Below are positions 40,931 to 52,505 of a DNA stretch of 64,000 nucleotides, in pieces. This stretch comes from Scortum barcoo. Taxonomy: Eukaryota > Chordata > Actinopteri > Centrarchiformes > Terapontidae. The position numbers and the translations under genes were made by a program. Under the pieces are notes generated by a model, which was not told the origin of the DNA, did not search any database, and saw only the letters and a list, made by a program, of their open reading frames with translations. Every line of letters begins with the position of its first letter. The first letter of the stretch is position 1. The stretch covers positions 5,896,708 to 5,960,707 of the forward strand of contig CM041540.1 of assembly GCA_023238725.1 (NCBI GenBank). The letters are read 5' to 3'.

Positions 40931-43396
40931 GTCACATCATAAAAGAACAAAGTAAAACAGTAAAACACTCATTTATAACAGTTTTGGAAGATGCAAACAA
41001 ATTATTTCATTTCACATTCACATTCACAAAAGGTGCCGGATCTGAAAATGCCTCTTTGTGTTGCTTGAAAGGGGAGTTTCAATCAACTTACTGTGCCCTT
41101 TAATTTGGAGGTTGACTTTTTGCAGTTTGGTTCAATCCACCCAATACTTCTGAATTCTGGAAGTGCCAAAACTTTGCGCTTTAACACAATAGCACACATA
41201 AGAACAGGCACACTACTGTATAGGTCAAGACAAATTGCCACCATTTTTAAAGTACCTACTCTTTTTGGCAGTTTGTCTGTGGAGACCCAATTTGGCTGAA
41301 TGGAAAAAAACCCAACAAATATGGGCATTGATCATCAAAGTACTTTGATTTGTAACCTTTCAGCTCATAAGGCTGCATCGTACAAATGGATGTGGTCAGT
41401 CACCCTTTACCTGGAGGCGGTCCAAGCCTCACCTCGCTATTACAATAAAGCAAAGAGGAGCAAACGTTACTTGTCTTAGCGATGCAGGCTGTTGTTTTGG
41501 CTTTGCTCTGGGTCTGTCCTGCTGAAGATACTCAACTCCTTTTTAAACGGTGCTTCGACCTGTGACTGCGCTGAAGGCAATATAAGAGGACACTGCCTTT
41601 TGTATTTGTGCAGAGGTTATTGTAGCTTCTAAATACCTCGCCTAGAGCTCTGTGCGGCAGTGACTCACGGAGACAGTTGTTTTGATATAAAAATGCACCG
41701 TAAGAGGCAATTTGGCCTTTTGCTGCTCGGAGCTGAAGAGAGAGATACACAAATTACATGTTTAAAATCTGTCTGATTCTGGCAGCTGTTGTTGATGTGC
41801 CTATAATGGAAACCCTGCCTTTGCAAGCAGACAGGGGATATTTAAAAGTTAAATCTGCGTGTTTCTTCTTGTGTTTTACTCTTCCCTTATCCCCTTCCGT
41901 CTTTAACTTTTTAAATAGTCTCCCGCTTAGACAAGTCCGCGCTATTTCATCAGGAGGCAACTGAAAATCCCAGAAACTCCCCTCAAGAAGTATAATTCGC
42001 AGAAAAAGCAGGGCCCACCAGGAGCTGAGCGTGTGATGTGAGCACGGTGCCAAGAACATTGTCTAATTATCAGTTAGACATGATTAGAGTAAAAGCAAAT
42101 GCTCCGTGACAATGCTGCGAAGCCGTCAGAATGGAAAATTGCCTCAGAACTTCACGCACAGAGTTTGTGTCCATGCAAAATGTGTGCAAAGCAGCAGCCG
42201 GAGCTATTTTGGAAAAGTTTCTGTCACTGAATTATTAACTGAATAAAGATCTCAGTCACTCAAAAAAAAAAGAAGAAATGTTAGATTTCTGTCTGAGCAG
42301 CTGCATAAACACTTGTATTTGCTCCCGGTGTGTCATTAAGTTACAATGCCAAATTCCGAGTGATTTCACGAGAAATGACAAACAGATAGCATGAGTCATA
42401 AAAATGCAAATGCTGTTTTTCATTTTTTTTTTTTTTTTTTATTTTTTTTATGGGATTTCTTTTTTTTTTCATTTGCTCCCATACACTTGTATTGTGTGGA
42501 CAACAACAAGCTGGAAATTGGAACTGTGCAGTATATCGCCAAATGGCCAAATTGTATAGCTAGTGCCCCACAAAACGAGATTTCCTGACTTGGCGCGGGG
42601 TCGTCTCATTCTTGTAATCAAATCCGACCCGCAATGAGCTCCACTCGCCGAGGTAGCTGCGCAAAATGAAGTGGAGAGAGCGAGGGAGGTGCGAGGAGGA
42701 TGAGAAGGTGGTCTACTTTTTTTGCTGGCGCAAATTATGAAGGACTGTGGAGTAAACTGGTGCTAGATCAAAGATTCTCAGCCAAGCGTGGCTCCCTTTG
42801 TCTCTAAATAATAAGGAATTGAAATTGATTATGCCAAGTGGAGCAAGACAGTGCAAAGGAAATTGGGAAGTATTGCTGGTGAATGTGGGTGAAAGTTGGT
42901 GGAAAAGAGAGGGAGGGGGGGTACTTAGCCTGTGCTGATTGCAGGCACAGATTCTGAACCCTGTAGCGATGGTGGATTTGTGATTATCTGTCTTCCTTAG
43001 GAGAACACATCTACGAGCAAATGCAAAGCAGCGGCGATTACCTCAGGAAGAAAAACTATAGGTGTAGCAGCAATAGATTTGATTCCTCATGTGAGATCTA
43101 CAGTGTTGAGATGATTAGTTAACTACACATTAGTTCAGAGGTTTTTGGACCTTTTTTGTTGTGGTTTTCTTGTGACCTCTTCAAAAGAAATAATACCTTT
43201 TTATGATGCCTTATCATAAGTTATGGCTTCACAAACCCAGTCTCTGTGTTATCTAAATTACATCTATTTACAACTGCCACCTGGATTAAGCTCTCTAGTA
43301 ATGTGCAAAGTGCAGGAAATCAGATAACCAAGCGCTGTGAGTGCCTGAATACAACCACCTAAAAGATTAATCACACTTTCGTTGCAACAAGCAGAT
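40931..43396. other. Non-coding DNA, no gene seen
   Basis: The overlapping frames on both strands at 41083-41328 do not match any family I know. T-rich tracts at 42423-42470 generate poly-phenylalanine frames. A short CpG-containing patch lies at 42590-42665. Confidence 0.5.
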
Positions 43397-43775
43397 ATTG
43401 CATTTGCATTTTCCTGTTTGGGTCCACTGTTCCCTTCAGAGCGAAGGGTCACTCCAAATCAATACAAAGTTTTTTTTTTTCTGAGTGATCACCTTTATCC
43501 AGTGATGAAACATTTCTATATTGATAAGGGGAGTCTCTTCAAGGATAACAGTGCTCCCATCCACAGGACAGGAGGGGTCATTGAATGTTTTGATGAGGAT
43601 GAAAATCACGTGAATCATATGCTATTTCACAGTCACCACATCTCAACCCAACTGAGCACAGCTATGGGAGATTTTGGAGCGACGTGTTAGACAGCGCTCT
43701 CCACCACCATCATTCAAAACACCAAATGAGGGAATATCTTTTGGAACTGAAGCTCTTCTGGTGGCACGTGGCACT
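43397..43775 (+). pseudogene. Tc1/mariner-superfamily transposase relic (C-terminal half)
   Basis: The + strand translation preserves ordered landmarks of a Tc1-like DDE transposase: an L-G-P-L-x-P segment (about 43418-43435), S-D-H-L-Y-P-x-M-K-H-F-Y (43484-43519), D-N-x-A-P-I-H around the second catalytic aspartate (43544-43564), E-N-x-V-N-H-M-L, then in a shifted frame L-W-E-I-L-x-R-R-V (about 43661-43690), then S-K-H-Q-M-R-E-Y-L-L (about 43709-43740), and in another frame a final A-x-x-V-A-R-G. At least two frameshifts and a stop separate these blocks. The N-terminal DNA-binding region and both terminal inverted repeats are missing. It is a long-dead DNA transposon copy without activity. 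Confidence 0.85.
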
Positions 43776-46212
43776 AAAATCTCCGACTTAATTTTTTGGG
43801 ATTTCAGCAAATATATAGTCAAAAATTAGATAACACATTACTCAGTCATATACCATGCAAAACTGCTAAATATTACGGAATTTTATAAAGTTATCTGTGC
43901 AAAAATGATAAATTTCCAGTACTTTGATTTCCACAAAAAAATGTCTGGGCATTTTACAGTCAGAGAGAATTAAACAACACTTCACACTGATGATATGATC
44001 AGCTGCGGCCTTACTCCACAAGTGTGCACTGAGAAGCATCTGTGGGCATGGCTTGAAGTGGAAAACAGTAAGTGCTTGTATTAACATGTTAGCCTGTGTA
44101 TCGGCTGGTATTACATTCTGAATTTCTACAGTCAATAAAAGGAGATATTGCTGATGTTTACGTGATGGTGTAGGGTCCTGTAAAATCCATTTTCATTTAT
44201 CCAGATTTCTTTTTTTTTTTCAAATGAAATGAAATGATTTCTGGTGAAATTTTTCTGAATTCTGTCACATTTTGTCATCAAAAAGAGAGAATTTGGAAAG
44301 AGACTTGATGCAGCGAGTCGAATTTGTGAATTATTTACAACTTTACTGAATTTGTGTCCCTGGCGAAATCCCTGGATACTTTCTCTTTTCTCTTCTTTTA
44401 CTGTGCCACACAAAAGAAGAAACTCAGCATCACAAATGCTCGAAGTTCTGTTGTATCATCGTCTGACTCTGGTTGTGTTTTCTTTGTTTTCTTGGAGCCA
44501 AGCCAATGTTATTGTAAGGTTAATGTGAACACTGACAAAGAAAAGCAGGCAGGTGAGAACAGGAACAGGTGAGCGTCACGTCGTGCCCTCTGGGTAATGA
44601 AGTTTATTTAGGGCCATTATGAATCACCTGGAGAACCTGATACGGAAAGGGCAGAAAAAAAAGCACTGGCAGCTTTTGAGAAGTGCTGGTGTGTAAGAAA
44701 AAGTCACGGTACACCAAAAAATAAAATTTACCGGTGAGTACAGGTCCACTTTGAGTACTGTTTTAGATTATTTTTATGTAGGTACAAAGCAAATCCCCCT
44801 GCCCAGATGTGGTTATACGTCATTTACACACCAAATGCATCATTTCACATCTACACATTCGGTACAGGAGGAGATTATGGCAATTCTTAACTATTTTCCT
44901 ACCATTTATAGATTAAATAAATAACAAATTTGGTGAAGTAGTAATCACCAGGGTATTGATTACAAAAAAATCCTTGCAGCCAATATTATCAACATTGTGT
45001 TGAAATAACACATCTCCACTCCACTCTTGTAATTGTAGCAGTGGCTATTACCCTTTTCAGGTGGTGGTCGCGAAAAAAACCACTGCATTCATCTACTCAT
45101 TCATTCCTGTCCTCATTATGTGTTGCTTCCAGTGTAGAGAGCACTGTTGGTTTTATGGCCACAGGCAAAGTTTAGCAATATGGACAGTGGCAGTGTAATT
45201 GAAAAATGGCTGCTGAGGAGTGCCAGTGCCTGGCATTGAGCTTAAATCACTTGCTGTGATGAGGGTAATAAGAAACCACCAGAGGAGGAATGAGAGATGG
45301 GAGTGCCTTTTATTTTACACTAATTACGATGTAAATTAGAGTGGTAACATTAAGTATCGTGGACCAAATCTAAAGGGAAATTATGTGGCATAATTAATTA
45401 GAAATCAGGGAGATGGTCAAGCTCTGTATTTTACATTTATGGGGAGATTTTAATTCTATTAGATTTGGTCATTACCAGCGGGAGGGTTTAATAGTCGAGG
45501 GGGGTCAACAGTCCTATCTTCTCTCCCGGATCACTAAGGAGGTTTACACAGTATCCCTGGTAATGAAAGGACCACAAAACCTTGCAGGACAGGTAGAAAA
45601 TGAGTACCATCCTTTGCAAAAGTAAAAAAAGAGAAAGCATAAGAGGAAACGAAAATAATACAGTGTAGCCCTGAACGGTAAGTACTAATCTTTATTTTTT
45701 CCAAAAGTGAGAAGATTTGGGAGATTTTAAATTCTCCCTGCTGAGATTTTTTGGAAGACTTCTTCTGATTTCTCATTAGGCCGCAGAGACTGGATCCTAT
45801 TTGTTATGCCTATAAGTTGCATGTGTGGGGGTTAAAAAAAAAAAAAAAAAGTTGTGCCCATGATTACAATCTCCCCGAGAAGTGGAAGGTGCACTGTAGG
45901 AGTCCATCGATGCTCTTTCACAGCTCATCAGAAGTCCCTGGGAAAGGAAAAGAGGAGAGGCAGAAGTGTGGAGTGCTGACTGGCAAAGTGGCAAACAGCC
46001 AACACACCAAGTGTGGCAGGAAAAAAAAAAAAAAAAAAGATCTCCTTGTGTTTTTGGCAGCCAGGACAGATGAAGCGGTTGGATGACACTGGCAATGGCT
46101 GGAAGCTGCTGAAAAAGGCGCTGTAGTGATTATGTGAATATGCCGCTTATATGTAAGTATTACAGTCAAAAATGTGTTCCCATTAGACCAGACATTTAGA
46201 AGCTTAACTTCA
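43776..46212. other. Non-coding DNA; conserved-element-like patch 45230-45480
   Basis: No gene is supported. A-runs occur at 45834-45850 and 46021-46038, opposite in strand sense to most homopolymers in the window. The patch 45230-45480 is repeat-free with many TAATTA-type cores (for example near 45385-45400) and may be a conserved non-coding element; this cannot be tested here. Confidence 0.45.
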
Positions 46213-46642
46213 TTTTACTGAGGCTTTGTAGGGTTTAGAAATTAATTTAATTACACTGACTAACTTCAAATGTTGCCTAGATTTTACTGTCTTCTGACCC
46301 GATCTTTAAACTCCACATCCTTGGTAGCAAACTTCTAGTTCAGGTTTAAATGTGACACTTCAGGTTACTTTGTCAGAGCATTTTACTCCTGGGAAGAAAA
46401 TGTCCTGATGGGGTTTCCATGACATAAAAAGGTGAGATGACTTTTTTTTTTTATTGTCTTGAGAGTGAACTGCGTGTGCCCCTGGGATGTCATCATCTCA
46501 AGTGCGATTGTCCTCGACTGTTTCATAAACTGGGGAGGTGTGAAAGAACATCTACCAACGCAAGCATGCAGAGGTTTGTGTGCAACAGCCTGGTGTTAAA
46601 CCTTTAGAGAATTAATGGACATTATTTTTTGCTTATTAATTC
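46213..46642. repeat. Tandem duplication unit 1 (about 430 bp)
   Basis: This unit begins 'ttttactgaggctttgtagg' and is repeated directly at 46643-47092. Long stretches are identical, including the segment from 'ctgggaagaaaatgtcctga' through a T-run to 'ctcaagtgcgattg'. Differences are mostly indels of 2-20 bases. It contains no tRNA. Confidence 0.9.
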
Positions 46643-47092
46643 TTTTACTGGGCTTTGTAGGGTTTAGAAATTAATTTAATTACGCAGAACTTCAAATGTT
46701 GCCTAGATTTTACCAAAAATGTCTTCTGACCCGATCTTTAAACTCCACATCCTTTTGTAGCAAACTTCTAGTTCAGGTTTAAATGTGACACTTCCTTTGT
46801 CAGAGCAGCTGGGAAGAAAATGTCCTGATGGGGTTTCCATGACATAAAAAGGTGAGATGACTTTTTTTTTTTATTGTCTTGAGAGTGAACTGCGTGTGCC
46901 CCTGGGATGTCATCATCTCAAGTGCGATTGACTCCTTAATTGACTGTTTCATAAACTGGGGAGGTGTGAAAGAACATCTACCAACGCAAGCATGCAGAGG
47001 TTTGTGTGCAACAGCCTGGTGTTAGCTTACCTTTAAGCATTAATTAATGGACGCAGAAGACCAAAAATGGACATATTTTTTGCTTACAAACA
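46643..47092. repeat. Tandem duplication unit 2, abutting the tRNA
   Basis: Second copy of the unit, offset by 430 bases at its start. Relative to unit 1 it gains 'accaaaaatg', 'actccttaattg' and a roughly 20-base stretch near its end (47053-47072), and loses several short blocks. Its last bases 'atattttttgctta(caaaca)' run straight into the tRNA at 47093. Confidence 0.9.
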
Positions 47093-47174
47093 GCCCGGCT
47101 AGCTGATGGAGTGGAGTCGGTAGAGCATGAGACTCTTAATCTCAGGGTCGTGGGTTCGAGCCCCACGTTGGGCG
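47093..47174 (+). tRNA. tRNA-Lys (CTT anticodon) with an insertion in the D-arm
   Basis: The acceptor arms GCCCGGC and GTTGGGC pair with two G-U pairs, with discriminator G at 47174. The anticodon stem TGAGA/TCTCA encloses loop CTCTTAA, giving anticodon CTT (tRNA-Lys). The T-arm GTGGG-TTCGAGC-CCCAC is perfect and carries an intact B box. Against the usual 73-nt tRNA-Lys(CTT), this one is 82 nt: the C that closes the D-stem is replaced by 10 bases (gatggagtgg, 47105-47114), adding 9 nt. That breaks the last D-stem pair and disrupts the A box. TTTT at 47181-47184 is a good Pol III terminator. It could be a recent pseudogene or a transcribed but misfolding copy. Confidence 0.85.
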
Positions 47175-47180
47175 ATGGAG

Positions 47181-47184
47181 TTTT
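47181..47184 (+). terminator. Pol III terminator TTTT
   Basis: Four Ts begin six bases after the tRNA discriminator, the usual position and form of an RNA polymerase III stop signal. Confidence 0.6.
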
Positions 47185-47330
47185 GAACATCCCTGTCCAA
47201 TCTCTCCCATGTGTGCCCAGGATGTGATCATCTTGAGTTGTGGGAGTATCAGCCAACAAAGTGGAAAAGTGTGTAAAAAATACCAAAGCAACATAAGTGG
47301 GCAGGAGGTGGTTGCCTCAACACCTAATCA
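47185..47330. repeat. Diverged third copy of part of the tandem unit
   Basis: After the tRNA, 'gtgtgcccaggatgtgatca' and its flanks match 'gtgtgcccctgggatgtcatca' of units 1 and 2. Then '(ca)aagtggaaaagtgtgt...taccaaagcaacataag...gcaggaggt...caacacct' parallels '(at)aaactggggaggtgtg...taccaacgcaagcat...gcagaggt...caacagcct'. Similarity is moderate but collinear, so the tRNA sits between homologous flanks. Confidence 0.65.
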
Positions 47331-50300
47331 TCTATCCGCAGTGGATCTGGTGCGATTAATCACACTTTGACAATGCACGTCACTTAAATTAGATGCTGCA
47401 GATGGAAAACATACCTGCCGGCTTCACAAAGCTCTGAAGGGAGTTAATCAGCTAAAAGAGAGACGTCACACGGGCAAGCTGTTGTGGATGAGACTTGCTG
47501 GGAGGGAAAAAAAAGTAATCAATTCAGTTTTAAGTGCTGGCATTGCTGTCATAACTGTAGTAAAACTTTAGTGTTGCATTGCCTGTTGGTTGGACAGTGC
47601 AGAAATGACCACTCCAGAGATCCTGATGGTGGAACCTCGACTATCATGCTAATGTAGTTAGCAGTATTGTGAATCAAGTATCATGAATATGCCTTCAGTC
47701 TGTAATGCTCCTCAGGTTGTCTAGTCACCAATATTTTGGTACATCTATATGAGAAATACTGAGCATTCAAAAGCAGAGATATGTGGATTATACATCAGGT
47801 ATGGAAGAAAGCTCTCAATCATTTTTGATGTATTTTAGTTTTTCAGTGTTAAAATTTGTTACCATTGCCACTATAGACCTTTTTCACAGCAAACACTTTG
47901 TGTACATCATCATGACATGTGTACAACAAATACAGGTTTAAGTAAAGCCAAAATTTTTGCATTAAAGTGTCCCAGTAAGCAGTCAGCACACATAATACCA
48001 GGACCCTGAAACTGAAACGGTTAAATGGAATTCAGCTATTATTCATTTTAATATTTGGATTTTCGGAAAATGTCTTGTGAGGAAAAAGACCTACAGGAGT
48101 GGACAAGAAATCATGAAAACCACGGCTGCAGTTTTGTGTAAGTGAGTTAATTATCTCCCTTTCAAAGCCTCCGGTGGCTGCATTGGGCTGGATTAGGGTT
48201 TTAAGATCACTAATAGTTATACCCGGCTGCTGGAGATGAGCCAAGTGCCGAGAGTTACCTAGTTAATGGATGTTGAAAGATAGAAAACAGCTGCCGCTTT
48301 GTGAAAGTTACCGTTGATTGTGAGGCAGGCATGAATATTTAAAGCAATTATAATGAGAGGCTTACTCTTGCGAGGCTCTTAATGGTCTCTAAGTTATAGA
48401 TGAGCGGTCAAAAGGTTGAAGCCGATGTGAGAGCTCAAGAGAAAGTCGTAACTCTTGTAGCAAGTTAATTGGTAGCGCCTGTTGTCTCTTGGTATGTTTC
48501 CAGCACTTATGCTCCCTCATTCCCTTTTTCCTTTCTGTCATCAATGTCCTCATTCTCTTAGCTTTTCTGCCTTTATCCCCTTCTTCCTTTTTTCGTGTTT
48601 GTTTCATGCCCTCTTCGAGTTCGAGGCTGTTTACATCGAACCGTATAGTGCAAGTGCAAGCCGTGGGAAAAAAAGAGTAACAACTCATGTTGTCATAAAA
48701 GCGGGAACATTGGCTCTTAATGAGCTTGTGTAGTGGCTCTTAAAGCGGGAAGGGGGAGGCCCTCCCATATATCAATGTTTAAAATGGCTGTAAAGTTATA
48801 CAGGAGTTTTGTTTGCTCTGGGACCAGTGAGCGAGATAACAAGACGCGCCAACTTTCTGCTTACTCTGCAAACCGCTCGCAGAAAAAGTCATGCCGGTCA
48901 GTACTTTAGACGCTTGGAACAGGTAACACAGATCGATGGAGTTCACACTTTTATTGGCACCACAAAAGAGTGGACATCTCTGAGAGCGTGCTCAGACACT
49001 TCTCTGAGCCAAACAAGTCGATATTATCCCTTGAATGCATGTTTTCTGCCATGTTGGTCAGCATGTATTATTCATTCAAGAGGAAAGGAGGTGTTTGAAG
49101 CTGTCTGCCATGGTGCAATCCCATTTCATCATTCATTATTTCTCAGCTTTTATTCCCCCCTCTCTTTTTCTTTTGTTCGTTGTTTTTGTATTGAATTACA
49201 GGTTCAGCTGTCAAGAAATACAGCCTCTGCACTCAGCCAGTAAACCTATACTTTTAATTAAATACTTCCCATCTGCAGCTTCGTTTCTTTCAGACGTCTG
49301 TTATGTCACGGTAATTCCAAGGATTTTTTTTTTCTAAATCTGTTTCTTTACTTTCTGCGATTATGGCTCTGTGTGTTTTTTCACTTTCCTTCAATGGTGA
49401 GCTTTATTTCATTGGTAGTTTACCAGCTGCACTGCTGCAGGTACTAGCAGGCCCAAAGAAAGAAATGACATCTTTTAAAATTCAGGCATGAGAGAAATAT
49501 CTGGCTCTTAAGCTGCTTAATGCTGCACTAGCGAGTTGTTAACTTTTCATGTCTGCCATTTAGTTCTGGGCAGGTAGTGCACAGTGGGCCTATCAGACCC
49601 GAGAACAGTTGCCTGCTGCGGATGGACGGTTAGCAAGATTGATGAGTCCAGAGATTGAATGAAAACGGTAGAAAAAAAAGTTGCAGGTTGTCAAACCAAA
49701 AGTTGGCTAAAAGACACTAAGAGAGCTGAGAAGAACTGCAAAGTTTAATGATGATTGAATTTGGGATTGTCACTCTGAGGGTCCCCCTTTCATATCACAC
49801 ATAATCATTTGATTAATTGCAAATATAAAAATATGGATCATTACACCTTTTCAGCACAGTAAAAATACCACTAAAGAAGAGTAAAATGGAAATTCCTCAC
49901 TTTTAAAACACCCAAACCCATTAATTTTCTTATTTAACGAATAAATGAGCACATACAGGATGAAAATGTTTTTCTCAGGAACAACTAATTATTCTTGAAC
50001 ACATAATTGTGACATTTAGTAGGTTCCAGTTGATGGATTTGCTTAAAATAAGCAGTGGATGCAGCATCAGAGCACCTCAGCTAGTTATGAGTTAGATCAC
50101 CTGTTAAGTCCCTTTTTGAAGTCTAGGGTTAAGGGAGGAACGTAAGCCGGGTTAGTCAGGCATAGATTGCCATTTACTGTTAGAAAACCACAGGAAACGA
50201 GAAAAGCAAAAGAAAACGAATAGTAAGAATGATAAAACAACGGAGGAAGAATGCATGGCACTGCACCAGCAGACATACTCTACGGTATACTGTATATTCA

Positions 50301-50647
50301 AGTTTAATGAAATCATAAGTGGGAGATTTAGGAAGGCGATGCGAGATGTTGCCTTAACCATTTTTCAGATTCAAGTACTGGCGTCACTGCATGTGTGTGT
50401 ATTGGAGTCTGAGATTGAAACTGTGAAGCTGAAAACTTCTCCTTTAGTAAGTAATGAAAATTTGATCTGCCAACAGGATGGCAGAACTGGGAAAATAAAG
50501 CCCAGGGTGAAAATAACTTGAATTATTTGCTTAATTATTAATATTGTTTTATGTATTTTTTGTCTGTGGCTTTATTTGCTTCCCAGCGCTGTGAAATAGT
50601 TTTCAGCTAACCATGTCAAAAAAAAAGGGGAACAGGGTCATTGTTGT
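47331..50647. other. Non-coding DNA, no gene seen
   Basis: Pyrimidine-rich tracts at 48500-48610 and 49140-49190 give the longer frames (up to 144 codons, 48809-49243), which show no domain. No repeats are recognised. Confidence 0.5.
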
Positions 50648-50680
50648 GTCTGTTTGCATGCTGGGTCTGTTTGCATGCTG
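50648..50680. repeat. Direct repeat of a 16-mer with TTTGCATG core
   Basis: GTCTGTTTGCATGCTG occurs at 50648-50663 and again at 50665-50680. A (GT)-rich tract follows in which 'gtgtgtggtttgtgc' is also duplicated (about 50703-50735). The TTTGCAT core is a POU/octamer-like half-motif; binding is inference. Confidence 0.7.
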
Positions 50681-50735
50681 TGTCGCTCGAGGTGTGTGTG
50701 CATGTGTGTGGTTTGTGCGTGTGTGTGGTTTGTGC

Positions 50736-52364
50736 CCATGTTTGTTTACTGTAGATCAACAAATTTCAAATGAGCCACTCAGCCTCTTGATAAAATGCCA
50801 ACTTATCAGGCGTTTTCAGAAATAGCCCCTCTTTTGTCCCCGGAAACAGACTCCGAAGTGAAATGTGCAACTTCTACGGCTCGGTTTCAAATAGTTATAA
50901 ACCATTTACATTTATTGATTTCTTTGGTTTATGTGTTTTATGCGTTAGAAAAGCATGTCGATGCGCGGACCCTTCACCCTACATAAACTCCAGCTGACTC
51001 ATTGAGCAGCGTGTAGTTTCTCACAATGTGTGAAATTATACCGCCTTTGATTTGAATTCAATCCAGGCAGCCCACAATGTTTCCACCTGAGTGTTATTAA
51101 TTATTATGTCCTTTGCATGCTGCTCGAATCAGTCAGCTTAAAAAAGGGATGCCCTTTCACCGATCGCTGTCTTTTTTTTCTCTCTCTCTCTCTCTTTAGG
51201 GGAATATGCTCATCTTACTGCATGTTATCTGTTTTCTATCTCACATCCAAGCGTAAAAAAAAGACGCGTATTATCATTATTATCACTATTTCTCTCTAGA
51301 GAAATTGCACTGTAAGACACAACACATTTGTCCAACCAGTGGATTGGTATGTCCCTGTGTGAGAAGAGGTGCTAAGGCGTGAAAGCTCATCTTACCCCAT
51401 ATTTCTTCAATAAATACTAATTTCTGCTAACAAGAGCCCAAATATCATTTTTCTACTTTTCACACATTCACTCTCGTCGTTTGGCGAGTGAAATGACTAA
51501 ATAAAAACACCAAAGAGGAGCAGTCACTCGGCGGAGTCAATTCGACAGTAAGTCTCAACAAAAAGAGTCAACAGTCAGTCTTATCTAATTCCAACGTGTG
51601 GAGCTCTCACTTTCTTCCGCACGCCCACTCGTCGTACCTCTCAGGTCTCATTTAACAAGTTAGAAAGGAAGACTGTTGTGATCCACAGAGACTATTCGCT
51701 TCTCAGCAGAGCCTTTGGCAGGGGTGCGGTCCCATCTGCAATCATGCCTTGCCTTCCAGAGCAGAATCCTACACAGCAATTAAAAAATGTACTATAGTCT
51801 CATTTAAACGTATCCATCAAAGGCAGTTCTGGGAATGTACGAACCTACACCTGCTGAGATTGATACTCTTACATAAAACAACACAGGTTTACCTTAAGGG
51901 GTTTTCACACTGGTGGTCCGATTCCAGGTACAGTTTGCATCGAAATGTGTGAAACCCGAAACCTCCCTCAAAGATGGGCGCCAGAGTGCCTTTGCAAACG
52001 CATGAATTTGAGCTGACAGCAGCGGTAGTATGATTTTTTTCAACACATACCTAAAGCAAACGATTTGGCATTAACGTTGACAGGATGACACCAAAATAGA
52101 GCACTTTACCTGGGTTACGGCTGGTATGAAAGAGTACAACGTTTAAGCTCAACAAGCACAGACTTCCTTCTTTTTCTTATTTTTATTGAGGAGTCAGTTG
52201 ACAGTCTCATTCGATTCATTCATATCATTCATATCATTCATACAACCAAAATGTAAGAGCAAACTTGCATTTCTTGGTTAAATGTATGAATTGGTATTCA
52301 AACTCTTCCTCTTTGTCTGCAAAAGCATTGTGAGATAGGGACTGACTGACAAAATATTTAAAGA
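50736..52364. other. Non-coding DNA, no gene seen
   Basis: Contains a (CT)n patch (51179-51196), and 51000-51130, which is repeat-free and TAAT-rich. The stretch 51900-52140 begins 'gttttcacactggtggtccg' and weakly resembles another fish interspersed repeat. A 9-bp tandem 'attcatatc' lies at 52212-52244. Confidence 0.45.
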
Positions 52365-52505
52365 TTCGATTCCTGGCTTAGATTAGATCCTGATGAGCAG
52401 CATGGCATCTGTGAATGAGTGAATGGGGGTGAATGGCAAGGTGCTGTAAAGCACTGTAAAGCACTTTGAGTGGTTGGAAGACTAAAAAGAGTCCACATGT
52501 AGAGA
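52365..52505 (+). repeat. tRNA-related teleost repeat fragment (copy 2)
   Basis: 'gattcgattcctggctta' is followed after a deletion by 'cctgatgagcagcatggca', 'gtgaatgagtgaatgggggtgaatg' and 'gtaaagcactttgagtggttggaagacta'. This is the recognisable 3' half of an abundant teleost repeat whose middle part is seen at 33763-33960. The terminal 'aagcgctatataa' type sequence is degraded. Confidence 0.65.

Noticed and set aside
47044..47286. 80-codon minus-strand open frame
   Set aside because: It is antisense to the tRNA-Lys. The N-V-G-L-E-P-T-T-L-R-L-R segment is simply the reversed tRNA and recurs in spurious fish predictions.
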